Assembly: GCA_017617615.1 (NCBI GenBank)
Contig: JAFZVV010000010.1
Span: forward strand, 1 to 64,000
Length of the DNA: 64,000 nucleotides
Direction: 5' to 3'
Source of the DNA: Prevotella sp.
GTDB lineage: Bacteria; Bacteroidota; Bacteroidia; Bacteroidales; Bacteroidaceae
Of this stretch, positions 19,314 to 28,820 are shown one piece after another. Both the position numbers and the translations under genes were made by a program. The notes beneath the pieces were generated by a model. It saw nothing but the letters and a program-made list of their open reading frames with translations. It ran no database searches and had not been told where the DNA came from. Position 1 is the stretch's first letter, and each line of letters starts with the position of its first letter.

Positions 19314-19322
19314 TATTTTTGC
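19314..19322 (+). promoter_or_regulatory. -7 box of the DUF1573 gene
   Basis: TATTTTTGC, 86 bases before the ATG at 19409. Confidence 0.5.
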
Positions 19323-19408
19323 AACCACATGGCATGGAGTTTGTGTGAAAGCAGATGAAATGCGAGTGGTTGCATCCCATAATCATGAACTTAAAAAACG
19401 TAAAAGAT

Positions 19409-19795
19409 ATGCGCAGAACAATTATCCTTACCATGCTGATGCTCTTTACCTTTGGAATGGCATCAGCCCAGAGCCAAGCCAAGATAGAGTTCGACAAGAA
19501 GACCCATAATTTTGGCACTTTCTCCGAGAAGAATCCCGTGCAGGAATGCACATTCACCTTTACCAACGTTGGCGATGCGCCCCTCGTCATCAACCAGGCC
19601 GTGGCCAGCTGCGGTTGCACCGTTCCCCAATACACCAAGACCCCTATCGCCCCTGGTGCCAAGGGAACCATCAAGGTGACATACAATGGAGCAGGCAAGA
19701 TTCCCGGCCATTTCAAGAAGAGCATCACCGTACGCACGAATGGCGAAGTGGAGATGACCCGTCTGTATGTGGAAGGGGATATGACAGAAGAATAA
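19409..19795 (+). CDS. DUF1573 secreted protein
   Basis: A 128-residue exported protein with a signal peptide (about 1-21, MASAQ) and one immunoglobulin-like DUF1573 domain carrying the family signature ASCGCTVPQYTKTPIAPG around 63-80. DUF1573 is widespread in Bacteroidota and its function is not established. A start at 19385 would add eight residues; 19409 gives the better signal peptide. The pair of convergent genes here shares the terminator at 19840-19872. Confidence 0.85.
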   Translation: MRRTIILTMLMLFTFGMASAQSQAKIEFDKKTHNFGTFSEKNPVQECTFTFTNVGDAPLVINQAVASCGCTVPQYTKTPIAPGAKGTIKVTYNGAGKIPGHFKKSITVRTNGEVEMTRLYVEGDMTEE

Positions 19796-19839
19796 ACCTT
19801 TCGGGTGAGGCAGCAGCACGGCTGCCTATATCAAACAGG

Positions 19840-19872
19840 AAAAGCGGATGGCAGTGAATGCCATCCGCTTTT
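19840..19872. terminator. Bidirectional terminator
   Basis: A 14-bp perfect inverted repeat with AAAA/TTTT ends (19840-19853 with 19859-19872) around a 5-base loop, between the convergent DUF1573 and DUF3078 genes. Confidence 0.85.
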
Positions 19873-19897
19873 CGTATGTGTTCCTCGTGTCCGGCGG

Positions 19898-21208
19898 TCA
19901 GAAAGAATAGTTGAAACCTATTGACATGAATTCCTGGAACTGGAAGTAACCATGATGGTCGTCGCGCACGGTGCTGTCGTCGAATCTCGGATAGATGAAC
20001 AGTTTGGTGGAGATATACTTGTTGAACTGGAATGTGAAAGTGTTCTCCCATTCCCACTCTACCCTCCTGAACGATGAGAAGCCGTACATACGGGTCTGGT
20101 AGGTGATGTTTTCGGCCATGGCCCACTTGAGTTCCACGGTGAAGTTGGGACCGAAGTCATGCAATACATGCTTGTCGTCGTCGATACCATATCTCTTGGG
20201 CATCCATGACGTATCAAACCACCTACGGTCTACGTATTTCATGTTATACGCCAGGGGGGCGAGATGGATGTTACCAGTGAGTTTCTTGTTCCATGCCTCC
20301 ACCGTATAGTCCATACCGATAGAGATATTGAGATTGAAAGGCGACATGAAGTCGGAATAAATCCGCTGGTCGTTGCTCTTGAAACCTCTCGTAAACTGCG
20401 TGGCAGCCATGAGTTGCAAGGTATAGTACCATTTCTTGGTTGCCTGCAAGCCCAGTTTGCTGGTGAGACGGAGCAGGTCTTCGGAAGCCTTGAAGGAATG
20501 CACGCTATCGCTCTTCGAAGTAAGGAAGCCGAGTTTCATCTCAAGTTTGTTGTCCCATTTCACCTTCTGCTTGTTATTGTAATTGGCCTCCATCGTGATG
20601 CTACCGAGAATGGAGTAGTTGCTCTCACCACCTTTATACCAGTTGCCGGAAATATAGCTTTGCAAACCCTGAAGGAAGTAGTCGCCCTTGATGGTCCAGA
20701 AATTGGGTTTGGTCACCACAGGCGCCACCACCGAATCCGCCTCCTGGTCGATGAATTCGGGGATTTCCAGTTCTGCGAGCTCAGTATCCTGCTGAATGGG
20801 TGCGACGACATCGGCACCCACACCGCCAATCCTGCTGAGCAGGCTTTCGCTGTTGACCACAAGGTCGGGGCGACGGAGATACATGGAGAGCAGCGTATAG
20901 TCTATCTCATCGTTTACCGGGTCGTCGCTGTCCCTGTTCATACTCAGTCGCAGTGCTTTCCTGGCCGGGGTATGATAAAAGGTTAATGGTGCGAAGAGCT
21001 TGTAAAACCTGCCATCGGCCTGTTCCTCACCAACTTCCGCTTCTGATGCTTCGGCATTGCTCTTCTGCTGGAAAGCGACAAGAGAGTCGGAGTAATTCTT
21101 GTTGATTTGATACTCTTGATACTCGATGTAGCGAGTAGAATTCCTGTTATTCTGCGCATTGACCCCTATGGTGCAAAGCGCGAGCACAAATGTTAAGATA
21201 TGTCTCAT
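19898..21208 (-). CDS. DUF3078 outer-membrane-associated protein
   Basis: A 436-residue exported protein with a signal peptide (about 1-19, IGVNAQ). The C-terminal two-thirds (from about 180) has alternating aromatic strands like an outer-membrane barrel and ends in FQFQEFMSIGFNYSF, an aromatic terminus typical of such proteins. It matches the DUF3078 family, common in Bacteroidota and of unknown function. The start at 21208 (MRHILTF) fits the -7 box at 21234-21242; the frame stays open upstream but runs through the promoter. Confidence 0.85.
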   Translation of the reverse strand: MRHILTFVLALCTIGVNAQNNRNSTRYIEYQEYQINKNYSDSLVAFQQKSNAEASEAEVGEEQADGRFYKLFAPLTFYHTPARKALRLSMNRDSDDPVNDEIDYTLLSMYLRRPDLVVNSESLLSRIGGVGADVVAPIQQDTELAELEIPEFIDQEADSVVAPVVTKPNFWTIKGDYFLQGLQSYISGNWYKGGESNYSILGSITMEANYNNKQKVKWDNKLEMKLGFLTSKSDSVHSFKASEDLLRLTSKLGLQATKKWYYTLQLMAATQFTRGFKSNDQRIYSDFMSPFNLNISIGMDYTVEAWNKKLTGNIHLAPLAYNMKYVDRRWFDTSWMPKRYGIDDDKHVLHDFGPNFTVELKWAMAENITYQTRMYGFSSFRRVEWEWENTFTFQFNKYISTKLFIYPRFDDSTVRDDHHGYFQFQEFMSIGFNYSF

Positions 21209-21233
21209 GACTTGATGGTTTTGATGATTTTCT

Positions 21234-21242
21234 GCAAAAATA
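21234..21242 (-). promoter_or_regulatory. -7 box of the DUF3078 gene
   Basis: TATTTTTGC on the minus strand, 25 bases before the ATG at 21208. Confidence 0.55.
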
Positions 21243-21351
21243 GCAAAAAAAACCGAAACGAGCCTTAATTCCGTAGAAAAAAAGGCGAAATAACCCATGG
21301 AACACAAGACGGCAGCAAAAACCCGTTTTTGGTGTTTTTTAGATACTACTA

Positions 21352-21384
21352 TTTGTGCATGTCGTAAAAAAAGTGTAATTTTGC
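21352..21384 (+). promoter_or_regulatory. Promoter of yidC
   Basis: TTTG at 21352-21355 and TAATTTTGC at 21376-21384, 20 bases apart, 47 bases before the yidC ATG. Confidence 0.75.
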
Positions 21385-21431
21385 ACCTTGATTATTATGA
21401 CATCACCAACCTCAAAATCAAACGAGTATAA

Positions 21432-23336
21432 ATGGATAAGAATACGATCATCGGCTTCGTGTTGATAGCCGCCGTACTGATAGGCTTCAGTTGGTTCAAC
21501 CGCCCCACTGAAGAGGAGTTGAAAGCCCAGCAAGAGCAAGTGGAGAAAGCAAAAGCCGAGCAACGCAAGGCCGCAGAGAAGAAACAAGCCGAGGCCGCCA
21601 AGCAAAAGGCTGCGCTGGCCCAGGCCCGTGAAGACAGCACTGCCCTTTTCCATGCCGCCCTTACGGGTTCGGCCAGCGACATCGTGCTGAAAAACGAAAA
21701 GCTGGAACTCACGCTGAGCACGAAAGGCGGCACAGTGACCAAGGCCTTAGTCAAGAACTTCAAGGACAGGGAAGGCGCCTCGGACGTGACGCTCTTCGAA
21801 GGCAAGGACCAGGCACTGGAATATCACCTTGAATGCAAGGAAAGTAACATCTCGAGCGGCGACCTGTTCTTCACGCCCTCAAACCAGAGCGACAGCACCC
21901 TGACACTTACTGCCGATACCGGTAGTGGGCGAAAAATCGTTTTCGACTACCTGTTGGGCAAAGACTACCTGCTGCATTTCAAGATGCATGTGGAAGGCAT
22001 GGAAGGACTGTTCTCTACCAAGACACGCACGATGAACATCCTCTGGCGGGAGGACTGCAAGCAACAGGAGCGCGGTCACTCTTTCGAGAACCGCTATGCC
22101 ACGCTGACCTATAAAGAGAAAGGCTCTGGCACCGACTATCTCAGTGAAATGAAGGAGAAAGTGAACGAGAAAATCGAAGTTCCCCTCGACTGGGTTGCCT
22201 TCAAGAATCAGTTCTTCACCGCGATGATGATTGCGAAGACAGAATTCGCCGCAAACTCCAGCCTCACCAGCATTCCCCAAGACAAGTCGACAGGCTATCT
22301 GAAAAAATACGAAGCACAGCTCGAGACATCTTTCGACCCCAGTGGCAAAGACACGACGCAACTGGAATTCTACTATGGTCCCAACGATTTCCAGTTGCTG
22401 AAAGCGGTGGAGAAACAAAGCACGTTTGGCAAGGACCTCAAGATGGAGCGCCTGGTCTACCTGGGATGGCCGTTGTTCCGCTACATCAACCGTTGGTTCA
22501 CACTCTACGTCTTCGACTGGCTCACGAAACTGGGACTGAACATGGGTATCGTGCTGATTATCATCACGCTCATCCTTAAGTTGCTTACCTACCCATTGGT
22601 CAAGAAGACCTACCTCAACTCCGCCAAGATGCGTGTGCTGAAACCCAAACTCGAGGAGGCCACCAAGCAATACGACAAGCCAGAGGACCAGATGCAGAAG
22701 CAGCAAGCGATGATGCAACTCTACAGCCAGTATGGCGTGAGTCCGATGGGTGGCTGCCTGCCCATGCTCATACAGATGCCTATCTGGATTGCGATGTTCA
22801 ACTTCGTGCCCAATGCCATACAGTTGCGAGGCGAGAGTTTCCTCTGGATCAAGGACCTATCGACCTACGACCCCATCATGGAATTCAGCAAGGACTACTG
22901 GGCCATCGGCGACCACCTGTCGCTCACCTGTATTCTTTTCTGCGGAGCCAACCTCCTCTACTCGCTGATGACGATGCGCCAGCAGCGTGACCAGATGGTG
23001 GGGCAGCAAGCCGACCAGATGAAGTACATGCAATGGATGATGTTCCTCATGCCCGTCTTCTTCTTCTTCATCTTCAACGACTATTCTGCCGGTCTGAACT
23101 TCTACTACTTCATCTCCCTGTTCTGTAGTGCCGCCATCATGTTCATCCTCCGCAAGACCACCAATGACGAGAAACTGCTGGCAATTCTCGAGGCCCGCTT
23201 CCGCGAAAACAAGGACAAGCCAAAGAAGACCACGGGCCTTGCAGCACGTCTGGAAGCCATGCAGGCGCAGCAGCAGGAGATGCAACGCAAGCGCGAGGAG
23301 CTGGAGCGCAAAAAGCGAGACCTGAAACAAAAATAG
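21432..23336 (+). CDS. yidC: Membrane protein insertase YidC
   Basis: Inserts and folds inner-membrane proteins, alone or with SecYEG. The 634 residues show the N-terminal helix (about 5-22), a Lys/Ala/Glu-rich linker (about 28-65), the periplasmic P1 domain (about 75-350), and the conserved five-helix core with GGCLPMLIQMPIWIAMF at about 440-456. The C-terminal tail (about 585-634) is highly basic and Gln/Lys-rich, suited to ribosome contact. The S9 peptidase gene starts 7 bases downstream, so the two may be cotranscribed. Confidence 0.96.
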   Translation: MDKNTIIGFVLIAAVLIGFSWFNRPTEEELKAQQEQVEKAKAEQRKAAEKKQAEAAKQKAALAQAREDSTALFHAALTGSASDIVLKNEKLELTLSTKGGTVTKALVKNFKDREGASDVTLFEGKDQALEYHLECKESNISSGDLFFTPSNQSDSTLTLTADTGSGRKIVFDYLLGKDYLLHFKMHVEGMEGLFSTKTRTMNILWREDCKQQERGHSFENRYATLTYKEKGSGTDYLSEMKEKVNEKIEVPLDWVAFKNQFFTAMMIAKTEFAANSSLTSIPQDKSTGYLKKYEAQLETSFDPSGKDTTQLEFYYGPNDFQLLKAVEKQSTFGKDLKMERLVYLGWPLFRYINRWFTLYVFDWLTKLGLNMGIVLIIITLILKLLTYPLVKKTYLNSAKMRVLKPKLEEATKQYDKPEDQMQKQQAMMQLYSQYGVSPMGGCLPMLIQMPIWIAMFNFVPNAIQLRGESFLWIKDLSTYDPIMEFSKDYWAIGDHLSLTCILFCGANLLYSLMTMRQQRDQMVGQQADQMKYMQWMMFLMPVFFFFIFNDYSAGLNFYYFISLFCSAAIMFILRKTTNDEKLLAILEARFRENKDKPKKTTGLAARLEAMQAQQQEMQRKREELERKKRDLKQK

Positions 23337-23343
23337 CAATGAT

Positions 23344-25554
23344 ATGAACAAATCCATCATCTTGTCGGCAGCACTCGCCCTGGCGTGCTGTTGCCCTATG
23401 AAAGCACAACAGAAAGTGAATATTGGAAAGAACGACATCACGCTCAACAGCGACCTCCTCACCCCTGAGGGTCTTTGGGCCATGGGACGTATCAACAGCT
23501 ATGCCCCATCGCCCGACGGCACACAGGTCGTCTACCAAGTGGCATACTACAGCGTAAAAGAGAACAAGAGTCATCATGTGCTCTGCATCATCAATGCCGA
23601 TGGCTCCAACCAGCGCCAACTTACCACATCAGCAGAGAACGAGACCGACCCTTCATGGTTAGGTTCACGCATCGCCTTCATCAGCGGCGGTGAGATTTGG
23701 ACGATGGAAGCCAATGGTACCGACCGTCGCCAACTCAGCCATACCGATGGCAACGTGGAAGGCTACAAGTTCTCCCCCGATGGCACGAAAGTGGTGTATA
23801 TCAAGCAATTGCCATTCCATGAGATTATCAAGGAGAACCCCTCCGATTTGCCAAAGGCCACCGGTAGACTGGTGACCGACCTGATGTATCGTCACTGGGA
23901 CCACTATGTAGAGAGCATTCCCCATCCTTTCGTGGCTGCGGTGACCACCAACGGCATTGGTGCTGGCACCGACATCCTGGAGGGCGAACCTTTCGAGTGC
24001 CCTATGGAGCCTTTCAGTGGCATCGAACAACTTGACTGGAGCCGTGACTCCAAGCAGATTGCATACACCTGCAGGAAAAAGACCGGACTGGAATATTCCA
24101 TTTCTACGGATTCCGACATCTTCTTGTATGACGTGGCCAACAAGACCACCCGCAACCTCTGCAAGCCCGAAGGATATGTCGCACCCAAGGTCGACCCCAC
24201 CAAGACCCTCCGCACCCAGTCGGTGAACTCACCCGCCAACCTGGCCAACAACCCTGGCTACGACCAGAACCCACAGTTCTCTCCCGACGGCAAATATGTG
24301 GCATGGCTGAGCATGGCACGCGACGGATACGAGAGCGACCGCATGCGCCTGTGTGTCTACGACCTCACTACGGGTACGAAGCGTTACCTGACCGAGGCAT
24401 TCGACTCGAATGTTGACGATTTCTGCTGGGCCGGCAATAAGAGCGACATCATTTACTTCATTGGAGTATGGCATGGCACAGAGAATCTTTACTCAACCAA
24501 CCTAAAAGGCGAAGTAAGGTGCCACTCCAATCTTGTGGCAGATTTTGGAAGTATTAAAATGTTGGGTGACGGAAAACGCCTGATAGCCGAGAAGCACAGC
24601 TATACGGAGCCAGCCGACCTCTATCTTGTCACCCCTGGTATCCGTGCACCGAAGACAGGTTCTGCCACACCCTACACTGTAACTCCCGGTACTGCCAAAT
24701 CATTTTCGATATGGCAATTAACCCAAGAGAACAAGCATATCCTTGACCAGTTGGCCAAACCTTCTGTCGACCAACGCTGGGCGAAGACCACTGACAACAA
24801 CGACATGCTGTATTGGGTAATCCGTCCTCCCCATTTCGACCCCAACAAGAAATACCCGACCCTGCTCTTCTGCGAAGGCGGACCGCAGAGCCCTGTCTCA
24901 CAGTTTTGGAGTTACCGCTGGAACTTCATGATTATGGCATCACAAGGGTATGTCATTATCGCCCCCAACCGCCACGGACTGCCGGGCTTCGGCAGTGAGT
25001 GGTGCGAGGAAATCAGCGGCGACTGGACCGGACAGTGCATGGACGACTATCTCACCGCCATCGATGATGCCTGTGCCTGCCTGCCCTACGTCAACAGGGA
25101 CCGTCTGGGAGCCGTTGGAGCCAGTTTCGGCGGTTTCAGCGTGTATTACCTTGCCGGACATCACGACAAACGCTTCAAGTGTTTCATTGCCCATGACGGT
25201 GCCTTTAACCTTGAGGCCATGTACACCGAGACCGAGGAGAATTGGTTCAGCAACTGGGAGTACGACGATGCCTACTGGAACAAGGACCAGACCGCCAATG
25301 CCCGGAAGACCTATGCCAATTCACCCCACCGCTTCGTCGACGACTGGGACACCCCCATCCTCTGCATCCACGGCGAGAAAGACTACCGCATCAATGCCAC
25401 CCAGGGCATGAGCGCCTTCAATGCCGCCCGCATGAAAGGCATCGAGGCCCAACTGCTCATCTTCCCCGACGAGAACCACTGGGTGCTGAAACCACAAAAC
25501 GGTGTCCTCTGGCAGCGCACCTATTTCAACTGGCTCGACCGATGGCTGAAATAA
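23344..25554 (+). CDS. S9-family dipeptidyl peptidase, DPP5-like
   Basis: Exported serine peptidase of the prolyl-oligopeptidase family. The 736 residues have a signal peptide (about 1-22), a beta-propeller of TolB/WD40-like blades (SPDGTQVVYQV, SPDGTKVVYIK, SPDGKYVAWLS) and the C-terminal alpha/beta hydrolase with Ser594 in GASFGGFS, Asp680 in GEKDYRI and His712 in DENHW. The overall form fits the DPP5 type known from Porphyromonas, which releases dipeptides. Two MFS carriers follow, suggesting periplasmic dipeptide release followed by uptake. Confidence 0.9.
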   Translation: MNKSIILSAALALACCCPMKAQQKVNIGKNDITLNSDLLTPEGLWAMGRINSYAPSPDGTQVVYQVAYYSVKENKSHHVLCIINADGSNQRQLTTSAENETDPSWLGSRIAFISGGEIWTMEANGTDRRQLSHTDGNVEGYKFSPDGTKVVYIKQLPFHEIIKENPSDLPKATGRLVTDLMYRHWDHYVESIPHPFVAAVTTNGIGAGTDILEGEPFECPMEPFSGIEQLDWSRDSKQIAYTCRKKTGLEYSISTDSDIFLYDVANKTTRNLCKPEGYVAPKVDPTKTLRTQSVNSPANLANNPGYDQNPQFSPDGKYVAWLSMARDGYESDRMRLCVYDLTTGTKRYLTEAFDSNVDDFCWAGNKSDIIYFIGVWHGTENLYSTNLKGEVRCHSNLVADFGSIKMLGDGKRLIAEKHSYTEPADLYLVTPGIRAPKTGSATPYTVTPGTAKSFSIWQLTQENKHILDQLAKPSVDQRWAKTTDNNDMLYWVIRPPHFDPNKKYPTLLFCEGGPQSPVSQFWSYRWNFMIMASQGYVIIAPNRHGLPGFGSEWCEEISGDWTGQCMDDYLTAIDDACACLPYVNRDRLGAVGASFGGFSVYYLAGHHDKRFKCFIAHDGAFNLEAMYTETEENWFSNWEYDDAYWNKDQTANARKTYANSPHRFVDDWDTPILCIHGEKDYRINATQGMSAFNAARMKGIEAQLLIFPDENHWVLKPQNGVLWQRTYFNWLDRWLK

Positions 25555-25565
25555 GCACACAAACG

Positions 25566-25606
25566 CTATAGCAACTATTGCATCTATAGCAACTATAGTA
25601 ACTATA
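25566..25606. repeat. ACTATAG intergenic repeat
   Basis: A short stretch built of CTATAGCAACTA / CTATAGTAACTATA units between the S9 peptidase and first MFS genes. A related stretch lies at 30037-30065. It can fold into small hairpins. Confidence 0.5.
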
Positions 25607-25630
25607 AACGCCAAAAAACAACTTAAAAAA

Positions 25631-27286
25631 ATGACTGAGAATATTCAAAAGACTCTTCGCGATTCTGCAGCCATGCGCTGGACGGCATTGTTGCTCCTGG
25701 CCCTGGCCATGTTTTGTTCATATATCTTTATGGACATCCTCTCTCCCATCAAGGACCTGATGCTTGAAACCCGAGGATGGGATTCCACCGCCTTCGGCAC
25801 GATGCAAGGCTCTGAGGTGTTCCTCAACGTGTTCGTATTCTTCCTGATTTTCGCCGGTATCATCCTCGACAAGATGGGGGTGCGCTTCACCGCCATCCTT
25901 TCAGGTGCAGTCATGTTGGTGGGCGCCATCATCAAATGGTATGCCGTGACCGACAGCTTTGCAGGGAGCGGACTGGAGACATGGTTCACCAACAACCTCA
26001 ACTACATCCCGGGATTCGATGAGTTGGGCATCTCTCCCTTCTACCTTGGCATGCCCGCTTCTGCCAAGTTCGCCGCCGTCGGTTTCATGATTTTCGGTTG
26101 CGGATGCGAAATGGCAGGAATCACGGTGAGCCGTGGTATCGTGAAATGGTTCAAAGGCCGCGACATGGCCCTTGCCATGGGTTCGGAGATGGCCCTTGCC
26201 CGTCTGGGCGTCGCCACCTGTATGATTTTCTCACCCTTCTTCGCCAAATTGGGCGGTGTGGTGAGTGTGTCGCGTTCCGTGGCTTTCGGTGTGGTGCTGT
26301 TGTGTATTGCCCTCATCATGTTCATCGTCTATTTCTTCATGGACAAGAAGCTCGATGCCCAGACCGGCGAGGCCGAAGAGAAAGACGATCCCTTCAAGAT
26401 CAGCGACATCGGACAGATTCTCTCCAGCAGTGGGTTCTGGCTGGTGGCCCTGCTCTGCGTACTCTACTACTCCGCCATCTTCCCCTTCCAGAAATATGCA
26501 GTGAACATGCTTCAGTGCAACCTCACTTTCTCGGAGGTAGACCCCAACTCATTCTGGGCAGGCAGCCAAGTGACCATCGTACAGTATCTCATCATGTTGG
26601 TGGTGGCCGCCTCGGCATTCGCCAGCAACTTCATGAAAGACAAAGCCAAGCGCAACATTCTTCTCGCCATTTCGGTGCTCGCCCTTATCGTGTTCTGCTA
26701 TATGGGCTACATGCGCCAGTCGGCAGAGACCATCTTCGCCGTGTTCCCGTTGCTGGCTGTCGGCATCACTCCCATTCTCGGCAGTTATGTCGACCATAAA
26801 GGCAAAGCCGCCACGATGCTAGTCTTGGGCTCCCTGCTGCTCATCGCCTGCCACTTGACCTTCGCCTTCATCCTGCCGATGTTCAAGAGCAATGCCGTGG
26901 GTGGTGTCGTCGTAGCCTATGCCACCATCCTCGTGTTGGGTGCATCCTTCTCCTTAGTGCCAGCCTCTTTGTGGCCCAGTGTTCCCAAATTGGTTGACTC
27001 CAAGGTGATTGGTTCTGCCTATGCCCTAATCTTCTGGATTCAGAACATCGGTCTGTGGCTGTTCCCCCTGCTCATCGGAAAGGTGCTCGACAAGACCAAT
27101 CCCGCTATTGTGGAAGGCTTGGCCAACAACACCATCAGCGCAGAGGAGGCCGCGGTGAGCTACGACTACACCTGGCCGCTCGTGATGCTGGCATGCCTGG
27201 GTGTTGCCGCCTTGGTGCTCGGACTGATTCTCAAGGTCGTAGACCGCAAGAAAGGTCTTGGTCTTGAGGAGCCTAATATTAAATAA
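25631..27286 (+). CDS. MFS transporter, first of a tandem pair
   Basis: Twelve-helix major facilitator of 551 residues. The loop 2-3 signature appears as AGIILDKMGVRFTAI (about 75-89), and VPASLWPSVPKLVDSKVIGSAYALIFWIQNIGLW occurs in the C-terminal half. Overall it resembles the MFSD1-like group of carriers, some of which move dipeptides; together with the S9 dipeptidyl peptidase just upstream this suggests dipeptide uptake. That substrate is inference. A long extracytoplasmic loop (about 108-135) is present. A GC-rich hairpin separates it from its paralogue. Confidence 0.85.
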   Translation: MTENIQKTLRDSAAMRWTALLLLALAMFCSYIFMDILSPIKDLMLETRGWDSTAFGTMQGSEVFLNVFVFFLIFAGIILDKMGVRFTAILSGAVMLVGAIIKWYAVTDSFAGSGLETWFTNNLNYIPGFDELGISPFYLGMPASAKFAAVGFMIFGCGCEMAGITVSRGIVKWFKGRDMALAMGSEMALARLGVATCMIFSPFFAKLGGVVSVSRSVAFGVVLLCIALIMFIVYFFMDKKLDAQTGEAEEKDDPFKISDIGQILSSSGFWLVALLCVLYYSAIFPFQKYAVNMLQCNLTFSEVDPNSFWAGSQVTIVQYLIMLVVAASAFASNFMKDKAKRNILLAISVLALIVFCYMGYMRQSAETIFAVFPLLAVGITPILGSYVDHKGKAATMLVLGSLLLIACHLTFAFILPMFKSNAVGGVVVAYATILVLGASFSLVPASLWPSVPKLVDSKVIGSAYALIFWIQNIGLWLFPLLIGKVLDKTNPAIVEGLANNTISAEEAAVSYDYTWPLVMLACLGVAALVLGLILKVVDRKKGLGLEEPNIK

Positions 27287-27310
27287 GAGGTTTAGATAAG
27301 CCGTCAATCA

Positions 27311-27350
27311 TCAGACGGGTCGGACGGGTCAGACAAGTCCGGCCCGTCTG
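27311..27350 (+). terminator. GC-rich hairpin between the two MFS genes
   Basis: CAGACGGGTCGGAC (27312-27325) pairs with GTCCGGCCCGTCTG (27337-27350) with one G:T pair. No T-run follows, so it may be an attenuating or mRNA-protecting hairpin rather than a terminator. Confidence 0.45.
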
Positions 27351-27368
27351 TGATAAAACAGGAAATCC

Positions 27369-28769
27369 ATGTCATCACCCAACCCTTCCCTTGTCCGACG
27401 CTGGACCGTACTCGTCATCGTGGCATTTGTCATGATGATGGGTTATGTGTTCTGGGACATTGTCTCTCCGCTGTCGACCACGCTCAAGGCCCCTGTTTCA
27501 GAAGGAGGCATGGGCTGGACTGCGGAAGAGTATGGTTTCTATGCCGGCAGCTACAGCATTTTCAACATTTTCCTGCTGATGCTTTTCTGGGGAGGTATCA
27601 TCCTCGACAAGTGTGGCATCCGTTTCACTGGTCTGTTGGCTACAGGCATGATGTTCGGCGGTGCGCTGGTCAACTACTATGCCGTCACCTCCATCCTGCC
27701 CGCAGGACAGGTAGACATGCCTTTCACCCTTTTCGGACTTATCCCGTCGAGCATGAAATCACAGGTGCTCGTCGCCTCGTTGGGGTTTGGGGTGTTTGGC
27801 GTGGGTTGCGACATCACAGGAATCACCGTTTCGAAGATCGTGACGAAATGGTTTACCGGACACGAGTTGGCTTCTGCCATGGGCATCCAGGTGGCCATGG
27901 CTCGTCTGGGAACGGCAAGTGCCATCAGTCTCAGTCCGGTAATAGCAAACGCCTATGGTCTTTCTGCCCCTATCCTGGTTGGAGCCGCCCTGTTGTTGTC
28001 GGGACTGATCATGTTTGTGGTCTATCTGATTATGGATAGCAGAGAATCCAGGACATCCAGTGATTCTCATGCATCCAGCCTGTCCAGCACTGCCAATAGC
28101 GATGACACCTTCACCTTGAAGGATTTCCTACGTATCCTCAGCAACCCAGGCTTCTGGCTGATAGCAGTGCTGTGCGTGCTATTCTACTCCAGCCTGCGCC
28201 CCTTCCTGAAATTCGCCAGCGACCTGTTGGTCAACAAATACGGCATCGACACCGTCACGGCAGGATGGATTGTCTCCATCCTGCCTTATGGCACCATCAT
28301 ACTCACCCCACTCTTCGGCATGGTCTATGACCGGTTGGGGCGTGGCAGTCTGCTGATGCTCATCGGATGCATCATCGTGACGTTCTGTCATGTGTGCCTC
28401 GCCCTTCCCGTCATGCAACACACCTGGTTCGCGTCGGCAATGATGCTGCTCTATGGCGTGTCGTTCTCTCTTGTTCCCAGCGCAATGTGGCCCAGCGTGC
28501 CAAAGATTGTGCCATTGAAGCAACTCGGCACCGCTTACAGCATCATCTACTTTGTGCAGAACATCGGCCTGATGCTGGTACCGATGCTGGTAGGCCATGT
28601 GATAGGTATCCATACCGATGCCAGCGGACATGTCGACTTTACCGTTCCCATGGTAGTATTCGCCCTGTTAGGACTGGGAGCGGTTGCCATCGCCCTGGTG
28701 CTGATGGCCGTCGACAAGAGGAAAGGCTATGGGCTCAGCGAAGCCAACATTCAGAAGCAGGAAGCGTGA
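27369..28769 (+). CDS. MFS transporter, second of a tandem pair
   Basis: Twelve-helix carrier of 466 residues, clearly paralogous to the preceding one: both have DILSPI/DIVSPL, GGIILDKCGIRFTGL, GCDITGITVSK..TKWF, VPSAMWPSVPKIVPLKQLGTAY and end in DKRKGYGLSEANI or DRKKGLGLEEPNI. A Ser-rich cytoplasmic linker (about 218-243, SRTSSDSHASSLSS) joins the two halves. Probably arose by tandem duplication. Presumed substrate as for its partner: small peptides or another organic solute, by inference. Confidence 0.85.
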   Translation: MSSPNPSLVRRWTVLVIVAFVMMMGYVFWDIVSPLSTTLKAPVSEGGMGWTAEEYGFYAGSYSIFNIFLLMLFWGGIILDKCGIRFTGLLATGMMFGGALVNYYAVTSILPAGQVDMPFTLFGLIPSSMKSQVLVASLGFGVFGVGCDITGITVSKIVTKWFTGHELASAMGIQVAMARLGTASAISLSPVIANAYGLSAPILVGAALLLSGLIMFVVYLIMDSRESRTSSDSHASSLSSTANSDDTFTLKDFLRILSNPGFWLIAVLCVLFYSSLRPFLKFASDLLVNKYGIDTVTAGWIVSILPYGTIILTPLFGMVYDRLGRGSLLMLIGCIIVTFCHVCLALPVMQHTWFASAMMLLYGVSFSLVPSAMWPSVPKIVPLKQLGTAYSIIYFVQNIGLMLVPMLVGHVIGIHTDASGHVDFTVPMVVFALLGLGAVAIALVLMAVDKRKGYGLSEANIQKQEA

Positions 28770-28820
28770 AGCCATCTTCTCCCTTTTTGCGCATACTCAA
28801 TACTTGCAACAACTAACGAC

